This document shows positions 57,394-64,000 of a DNA stretch of 64,000 bases, in pieces. Location: contig NC_084830.1 of assembly GCF_033115175.1 (NCBI RefSeq), positions 44,399,409 through 44,463,408 of the forward strand. Direction: 5' to 3'. A program made the translations under genes and the position numbers. Numbering within the stretch: position 1 is the first letter of the stretch; every line of letters begins with the position of its first letter. The DNA comes from Lepus europaeus. Taxonomy: Eukaryota > Chordata > Mammalia > Lagomorpha > Leporidae. Under the pieces are notes generated by a model. It saw only the letters and a program-made list of their open reading frames with translations, ran no database searches and was not told the origin of the DNA.

Positions 57394-58929
57394 AGAGAGG
57401 GGCGTCTGGCATTTATGGCCTTTGTCTTCATCCCTAGCTGTGTTTTGGAATGTGCTCGCCTTGCCCTCTGCTTAGGGGTGCTGGGTCTATCAGAGGAGAT
57501 CTGTGACCCCCCGTTCCCATCTGGGCTGCAGTCTGAAGGCCCTGGGTCGCCATGGTCCCCGTGGGAGCGAGCCAGCGCTTGCTGAGGGCGTGTGTGTTCG
57601 AGCGCCTGTGTAATCGCTGTGCTGCTATCTCTTTCGCTCTTTTTTTAATCCCCTCCCACCCTTTGGGGGTGGTGTTGGCTGTGAGCTCTCCCTGCTGCAG
57701 GTACCCTGGGCAGCAGCACCTGGAGGGGGCAGCCTCTGTGAGCCCCGTGGCTCTCTCTGGCCCTCGCACCCTCCTCTCACCATGGGCTGCCTGCCTTCTG
57801 GCCGCAGCAAAGCTCACAGTCCCCTTCGGCTCCACTGCCACATATCCGTGTGGCTTCTGCTGCATGCCACCATTCGCAGCTGCTCCCGTTCCCTTGGCCT
57901 CAGCTCCTGGCTCTTCTGGCTTAGCTTGATACATAAATCACCTTTCCCTGTGCCATCTGGAGGGTCCCTCCTCCTGGAGACACTGGGCTCTCCTCCCTCC
58001 CCTGCTTTATTCATTGGCCTCTCTCCTCTCTTCCTGGTTTTGTTCTTGCTCATTCCTTCTTCCTTTGTGATCGGCAGGGATTTCGCCTCTGGAGAGACAA
58101 GCCCTCTGCCTTCAATCTCTTTGTTTCTCCCACACCCAGAGCCACCCCACCCACAGACCCCCAGGGCCCCGCCCCATCTCTGCAGGTGGTACCATGCCAT
58201 GCCCCTCTCAGCTGTACCCCCTCTCCTACCTCCTCCCCCCCCACCCCGCCCCCTCCCAATCTAAACCTGCACTTTGTGGCTTTTCCTGTGAGGCTGGGTC
58301 AGGGAGCAGTCCACATGCCCGCCTCTCCCTCAATGGCACCGTGAACTTGGAGCCTGTGGGGAGAGCCCGGGGTTGGGGCTCATCTGTTATTTCTTGGAAA
58401 GGCCGAGGTGGAAGCTCTGTGGGTCTGACAGATGCCTTTGCGGAGGGTTAAGTGTATGTGACAGGCAGAGCCACTTGTTTATTTCCCAGCCACTGCGCTG
58501 ACAAGAAATGGAGCCGGCTCCCTCCTCCTGTACCGGGGAAGCTGGCTTTGTTTATGGTTTATTTAGAGGTCTGAGCCCTGATCTTAAAATACGGCCAGCC
58601 GCCTGCTCCAGGTCTGTGTGAGGACTCGCCTCTGGACCGACCTGGCTTGTTGGGGACTTGGTGGTGTGGGGAGGATAGAGGACAGATGCTCTGGGAAGGG
58701 GACAAAGGGACCCCAGGTGGTGGCCCAGATCTCTGTGTCTCTGCCTCGGCGGCTGCCAACTTGGCACGCTCAGCTGAGCCCACACATCTCCCACTCAGCG
58801 TTCTCGCCCCTGACGGGCGAGGGGGCTGCCTTGGGGGCGTGGCTCAGGAGCTGAGTGCCTGACCTACATTCCCACTACAGGAAGAGCTGAGTCCTTTTCC
58901 TGGGCGTACAGCTCACCTGGGACTGCCCT

Positions 58930-59250
58930 GCCCCCAGCAGCCACCGTCTCCACTGCAGCCAGAGGGTGTCCTGAAAACACAAACCAGGTCCTGTTATTCC
59001 CTCCTCAAAAGCTGACTGGGCTTCCCACTGCACGGGGAGTGTCCCCAGCCCCCCAGCCGCGCCCCTGCCTGCCTCACGGACTTCCATCCGTGCACTCTTC
59101 TCCACCTGCACTGCTACAGCGTGTGGCCCCTCTGCTCCCCGCACAGCGTCTCTGCACCTGCTGTTCTCACTCCACAGCAGCTTCAGCAGACAGCAGACTC
59201 GTTCTGGTCACTCAGGTCTCGATTTGAGTGTCACCTCCCCAGAGAGCCCT
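58930..59250 (+). repeat. L2 LINE 3' relic
   Basis: CCACTGCAGCCAGAGGGTGT, AAAACACAAACCAGGTCCTG, CTGGGCTTCCCACTGC, CACCTGCTGTTCTCACTCC and CCCCAGAGAGCCCTGAC follow L2 consensus order closely. Confidence 0.72.
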
Positions 59251-59469
59251 GACAGCTCTGGCCATTTGTCTCCTGGCCTTCATAGGCCTGACAGATGCTC
59301 CAGTTGCTGCCTGTGGTTGTTCCGTGCCTGCTGGAGTCTTGACCATCCCCCTACACTCCTCTTCCTCCTGGTGAATCAAGAAGGGAGCTGGAGAGGGGGA
59401 GGGCCTGGGGTGCCTGGGGCTGTGGGACTTCTCCCAGCAGCTGAGAACTCCAGGGGTTCTCATCCCTGT

Positions 59470-59625
59470 CAACACCGTGGCATCACTGAGGAGCCTGGGT
59501 ACTAAGCAGTGCTCCTAGAAGCCTCAGGCCTCACAGCAATCCCATTAAGTCAGGGTCTCTGGTGTAGGGCCCAGGAAATCTGCATTTACTGTGATTCCAT
59601 GGTGGTGCCGGGGGTACAGACAGAG
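59470..59625. repeat. MER5-type hAT-Charlie relic
   Basis: GGCATCACTGAGGAGCCTGG, TAAGTCAGGGTCTCTGGTGT and GGGCCCAGGAAATCTGCATT, then GTGATTCCATGGTGG, give the inverted-arm layout of this non-autonomous DNA transposon. Confidence 0.65.
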
Positions 59626-59997
59626 AGCTGTGTCTCACCTTGGTGGGCATCCACCCACCTGTGCTAACTCAGGATGGCCAGGGTGAGGAGGGCAGGAATG
59701 TGAGTTTGGACCATTGTGAGTGAGAGGGAAGTTGGGGGAGGATTTTAAGATGTTTACTGCACCTTATCCATGCAATTCCTCATCAAGTATTTTCTCTGGA
59801 GGCAGCAGTCGATATTTATATAGCTTCTTACATTGATTTTGGATGTAGAAGTGAATGATTTTGATGTATGATTAAATAATGATTTAAAATGCCTAGGCCA
59901 TTTGGCTCTTTCCCAAGCTGCGTCCCTCTCAGCCCCTTTATCCCTAAATGTGCTCCCTGGAGTTCAACAAGGGAGAGAAGGTTGTTGTTTGCTTTCT

Positions 59998-60235
59998 TAA
60001 AAAAAAAATTTATTTATTTGAAAGTCATCTACCATCTGCTGGTTCGCTCCCCAAATGGCCAGAGCTGGGCCAGGCTGAAGTCAGGAGCCTGGAACTCCAT
60101 CCAGGTCTCCCACTTTAGGCCATCTTCTGCTACTTTCCCAGGCACATTAGCAGGGAGCTGGACCAGAAGCGGAGCAGCCAGATGGGATGCTGGTGTCACA
60201 GCCTGTGACTTAGCCCACTGCACCTGCTCTGGGGG
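59998..60235 (-). mobile_element. CSINE, old, antisense, shortened
   Basis: AAAATTTATTTATTTGAAAG, CCATCTGCTGGTTCGCTCCC, GGGCCAGGCTGAAGTCAGGA and TTAGCCCACTGCACCTGCTC in antisense order. It is shorter than the others and lacks the (GA)n block. Confidence 0.82.
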
Positions 60236-60864
60236 CGCTGGAGTCCTGGAGGCCCTTCCTCTTATGCCTCCTGCTCTAAGCCCCTTTGCCCAGGGGCCCT
60301 CACAGCCCTGCTGCACTCTCTCCTGTGGGCCTGTTACTGGATTCTGAGAACGCTCTGGGGCCAAGCTGGAATAACTCTGAGAAACATGACTACCTTTGGA
60401 CTTCGCAAATTAACAGGCCAACAAAGCAGGAAAAGTAGGGGGCAGCCACCTCCCTCTAGGGGCCCCTCCGGCCCCACTCTCAGCGGCTCCAGGGGTCTGT
60501 CCATCTTTTCCCTCCAGCCCCGACCCTCCTTTTGGCCTGCAGGGTTGACAGCAGTTGAGGCCCAGCGCCCAGGGGTTTGCTCTCCACCTGCCTTGGCGTG
60601 TCCTCTGACAGCTGCAGACGCTGCTCTGTGTGAGTGGAGGCTCCCAGCCCCTCCCACTGGCTCTCCCCTTATGGCCCAGGGGGACGCCAGGACCAGGACA
60701 GTTCACCTGCAGGCCCTCACCTGCATTCCGTCCATGGAGTGGAGACGTCTCTGCACAGCGCATGGGGGATGGAGGTGAAGACAAAGGAGGAAGAGGGAAG
60801 CCACGCTGTGGCACAGGTGTGTGCCGTGGAGCTACATAGCTGCAGGCCGGCTCTTTCAGCCCAG

Positions 60865-60985
60865 CATTTATTCCCTCTGTGCCTCATCTTCAAACCGATG
60901 ATGATGACGGTCCTTAACTCAGAAGGTGACTGTGAGAATTCAAAGATGCTTTAAAGAGCCACATCAAAGCCTGGCAGGCAGCAAG
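60865..60985 (+). repeat. MIR relic
   Basis: TTCCCTCTGTGCCTCATCTT, GATGATGATGACGGTCCTTA, GTGAGAATTCAAAGATGCTT and CAAAGCCTGGCAGGCAGC in MIR order. Confidence 0.65.
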
Positions 60986-62159
60986 GACTTCCAATGCTAA
61001 CCACGACTGGGACCAGTTACCGACCGCCCACGATGTGTCCGGTGCTGTGCTCAGCTCTCTGCTCACCTCTTGCCCTCACTGGCGTACTGCGCTTATCCTC
61101 ATTTTTACTGATGCCCATCGAAGGGGTGTTTAGACTCAGACTTGTCTCTCTGGTTCCAAAATCTTTCCTCTTAACTGTCTCAGGTGAGTGCAAGATTAAT
61201 TGGGGTTGGCTCATTGCTTGAACAAACATCCCGTAGATCCCGATGGCCTAACACAGTTAAAGAATTGTTTCCTGCTCACATTAGAGAGTAGCTTCCCCAA
61301 AGGGTCCATCTGGCCCCCTGGTTTCTCCTTCCACCTAGAACTCTTGGACCCTTCCCTAGGGTTCTGCATCAGGCTGAGAAAGGCGGGCGGGGGAGGGTGT
61401 GGAGGATGGCATGAGATAGCATGAGGCCAGCCCTGGGAGTGGCGGACTTTGCTTTTGTCCACATTCTACGGCCACAGTTCAGATCTATGACCTCACAGAA
61501 CGGCGAGGTGTAGAGGTTATGGAAATCGGGGTGACCAGCATTCTGCGCTTGATGATGACTAGCGGCTGGTGGATGGCTGGTAGCCTCCTGCATCCCTGTG
61601 TTGGTCGGGTTTTCATAACTGTACCGAATCCCTGAGCTATGTTTGAAGGAAGAAGATGGTTCATTGTTCTGGGGAATTCAGGAGTGGGTGAGCCTGCTTG
61701 TCTGGCGTCTGATGAGGACAGAGGGTAGCAGGGTGGGGACAGAGGAGGGGTCACATAGAAAGCCAGCAAGCAGGGCGGGAACATGGTCATTTGTCTGTGT
61801 CTGTGTGGTCTCTTACATGATGATCCGGTCCTGGGGCCTCTGCCCTAACAACCTACCCAGTCCGGCCATTTGTCAAAGGCCTTATTTTCAGACACTGTAA
61901 TTGGATCAAGCTTTTGCACTTAGTCATTGACCTGTGCCTTTGGGATTCGAAAGCTTACCTGAGCTGGGGAGCCGTAATGGTGCTCAGCTAGGGACAGCAG
62001 TCCGTTTTCCCCATGGTGGGGGCTGCGGGCCCACTGCCGTACTCAGCTGGGAGGCCCTCACCCCAGAATGCAGACCCAGGGTGCCCTGTCTCCCCAGGAG
62101 CCCTGGACTGGCACCCAGGAACGGCCTGTCAGCCTCCGATGGGTTTTTTGTTCCCCTTT

Positions 62160-62440
62160 CTCGGGACCTCATTTTCTGCTCTGAACTCCCCCACACTGCA
62201 CTTGCGGAGCCGGGTTCTCGGTATGTGTTCCTGGCGGAAGCAGCGGGGGATCGGGCAGGGCACTGAGGCCTGCGGCAGGCAGCCGGGGCACCCGTGCTGG
62301 TCGCTGGAGAGTTCTCCAGTCCCGCCTCTGCGCTGAGCGGGACACCTCTGCTGTCACGGATGGGCGCGGGTTTCCTGTCTGCAGGTCGGGGCGGAGCGAA
62401 GCAGAGCGCAGAGGAGGGGCTTGGGAAGGCCTGGTTGATG
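62160..62440. promoter_or_regulatory. GC-rich, CpG-containing patch
   Basis: CpG dinucleotides are clearly more frequent here than in the surrounding sequence (for example GCGGAAGCAGCGGGGGATCG and GGTCGGGGCGGAGCGAAGC). It is too short to call a CpG island by eye. It could be a distal regulatory element or an unannotated noncoding promoter. Confidence 0.25.
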
Positions 62441-62757
62441 TTGATGGGAGGGAGTGGGTACGGGGAGCTGGGACGTGTGGGTATGCAGAGGAGGCAAAAT
62501 TCACCCAGCGGAGCAGCGCAAACTCCCCACCTAACACCCCCTTCCCCTCCACCTCTTCCCACGACTTCTACTCTCCCCTAGCCTGGGAACTTGGGAGAAA
62601 TCTCTCACGGAAAGATTCTTTCTGCCCTCACCTCTTTGCCCTTCCTCATACCCAGCTGTCCACCCTAGGACACAGTCCCAGCTCCCCAGATCTCCCCCAG
62701 CTCAGAGGCGGGTGCAGCCGCTGCCCCCGGCCCTCGCCCTTCCTCTGTGACAGTGAC

Positions 62758-62812
62758 ATCCACCCATCCTTCGCCCATTGATCGATCCATCCATCCACCC
62801 ACCTCCCCATCC
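62758..62812. repeat. (CATC)n-like low-complexity tract
   Basis: Degenerate CATCCACCCATCC and GATCGATCCATCCATCCACC units. Confidence 0.8.
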
Positions 62813-63164
62813 CACACCCTGGATGCCTCTGTGGGCTCCTGTTTCCATGGTTACCTCCAGGGCCTGAGTCTGCTCTGAGTTTGCTGAAAGACGCGCAGCT
62901 CTAGGCTGCTCCCCATGACAGCAGCTTTGCCGCTGGGCCCCAAGCCTGGGCCACTGCTGGGCTCCCGCCCTGCCTGTGGCTCACCCCACCCACACTCACA
63001 CATCACTTGCACACTGTGTCCCTCAGTGCCGGGTGAAGAAAATCAAATGCTCTCCAGTGTTTGAACAGCAAGTCCCCGTGGAAGGAGACAGCCTGGGCGG
63101 TTGCCACAGGAAACCAGGTCCCCAGGAGTAGGGGGCACCCTGGAGGGAGGGTCCTTAGTAACAA

Positions 63165-63365
63165 GCTGGCGTTTACTGGGCATTTACTATAAGACATCTG
63201 GGTTGACGCTTGAGACAGCCCTATGGGGTACGCACTTTCATCAGCTGAGGGGAAACAAGACAGAAAAGCTGAGTACCAGGTCCATGGTTCTGGGCTAACC
63301 TGTCCCAGAGCTGGGATTCCAGGCAAGCCAGCCTGACTTCAGAGACCACGCTCTGAAACACGGCT
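63165..63365 (-). repeat. MIR relic, antisense, long
   Basis: GGGCATTTACTATAAGACAT, ACAGCCCTATGGGGTACGCA, TCAGCTGAGGGGAAACAAGA, AGAGCTGGGATTCCAGGCAA and TTCAGAGACCACGCTCTG match near full-length antisense MIR. Confidence 0.78.
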
Positions 63366-64000
63366 CTCCAGGGCCATTCTCCCTCATGCCCATGCAGGGA
63401 TTCTGGAAGTTTCCTTGAGTCCCAAGACAGGAGGCTCCCGAACACCTCCCCAGCTCGCAGATCTACCCTGTGGGCAACAAATGTCCATCAAAGGAGAAGC
63501 CCTGCTCTGGAGTGGCTGTCAGCAGCTGGGGCGGGGCCAGCTGTTCGCAGAGGAGGCCCCCGGTCCTGGGCCCAAGCCAAGCTGGCTCTGGGCCCTAGAG
63601 GTTTTCCCAGGTCACAGCAAGCTACAGCTTGTCCTCAGGGGCCTTGAGGAGGGTGGGAAGAAGCAATCCCGACAGAGAAACCCAGCTGAGGGAAGACACA
63701 AGATGTTCCCCAAGAGTGACAGAAAACCAATTCACACTCTTTCCTGCAGCCAAAAAATTAAGCTAATTTTTCATTTCTCTGCTTACGTGCGACTCAACTA
63801 AACATAGGCATCTAGGAATGCAAACAATGACTAGAGCTTCTTCATTTAGGGCAATTTTAATTAAATCTTGCTAAAATGATGGAGGCTCGGATATTTTTAT
63901 CACGGTAGGGAGCTGTGTGACTTGGGAGGAGGAGCGCTGGGGAGCGTGACGCTCCAGGTCGGCCCCACTGAGCAGTGTCTCCTGGAAGAAGGAGGAATCC

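Larger units (their letters stand above)
56227..64000. other. KCNS2 upstream flank
   Basis: No coding exon recognised. It contains the compound GT/GA tract, one CSINE fragment, L2, MER5-like and MIR relics and a GC-rich patch, listed separately. The next gene in this direction (NIPAL2 in human, from memory) is not visible. 56300-57300, 57600-58900, 61000-62150 and 63400-64000 show nothing I can name. Confidence 0.6.

Noticed and set aside
1..64000. CRISPR arrays, operons, phage or plasmid features
   Set aside because: The sequence is clearly vertebrate nuclear DNA (SINEs, MIR, L2, spliced genes, CpG island), and no direct-repeat/spacer arrays or bacterial genes are present.

Overview
The window is mammalian nuclear DNA, almost certainly from a lagomorph (rabbit or a close relative). 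The reason is the dominant repeat: at least 15 copies of the rabbit C-repeat SINE (CSINE), a tRNA-derived family with a pyrimidine-rich (TCTC)n stretch before its 3' tail. Several copies have intact target-site duplications. Older mammalian repeats (MIR, L2, L1M, MER5-type, an LTR) make up most of what else can be recognised.

Only two protein-coding genes can be supported, and they face each other. From the left, bases 1-29644 are the last intron of STK3 (MST2, Hippo-pathway kinase). Its terminal coding exon, 52 codons of the SARAH domain plus the stop, lies at 29645-29803 on the plus strand, followed by a 3' UTR of about 1.05 kb. On the minus strand, 53517-54950 is the complete, intact 477-codon reading frame of KCNS2 (Kv9.2, a silent modulatory potassium-channel subunit). 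Its promoter is a CpG island at about 54.9-56.2 kb. A short 5' UTR intron is suggested by a CAG|GTAAGC donor and a pyrimidine-rich acceptor. From memory, STK3 and KCNS2 are also convergent neighbours on human 8q22, so the order looks conserved.

Layout: 1-29.6 kb STK3 intron, SINE-dense as far as about 25.7 kb, with an antisense retroviral LTR at 17.3-17.9 kb. 29.6-30.9 kb STK3 last exon and UTR. 30.9 to about 50 kb intergenic, with few CSINEs and many decayed repeats. About 50-53.5 kb KCNS2 downstream flank and probable 3' UTR. 53.5-56.2 kb KCNS2. 56.2-64 kb upstream flank of KCNS2, holding a long (GT)n(GA)n tract, L2, MER5 and MIR relics and a GC-rich patch near 62.2 kb.

The two genes are not known to work together; they are simply neighbours. 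I found no CRISPR, operon, intact mobile-element coding region or evidence of an undescribed system. The more interesting signals are regulatory: a REST-like half-site pair in the KCNS2 promoter, two perfect palindromic CRE sites in the intergenic region, the SINE-poor zone around KCNS2, and two copies of a palindromic DNA-transposon relic.
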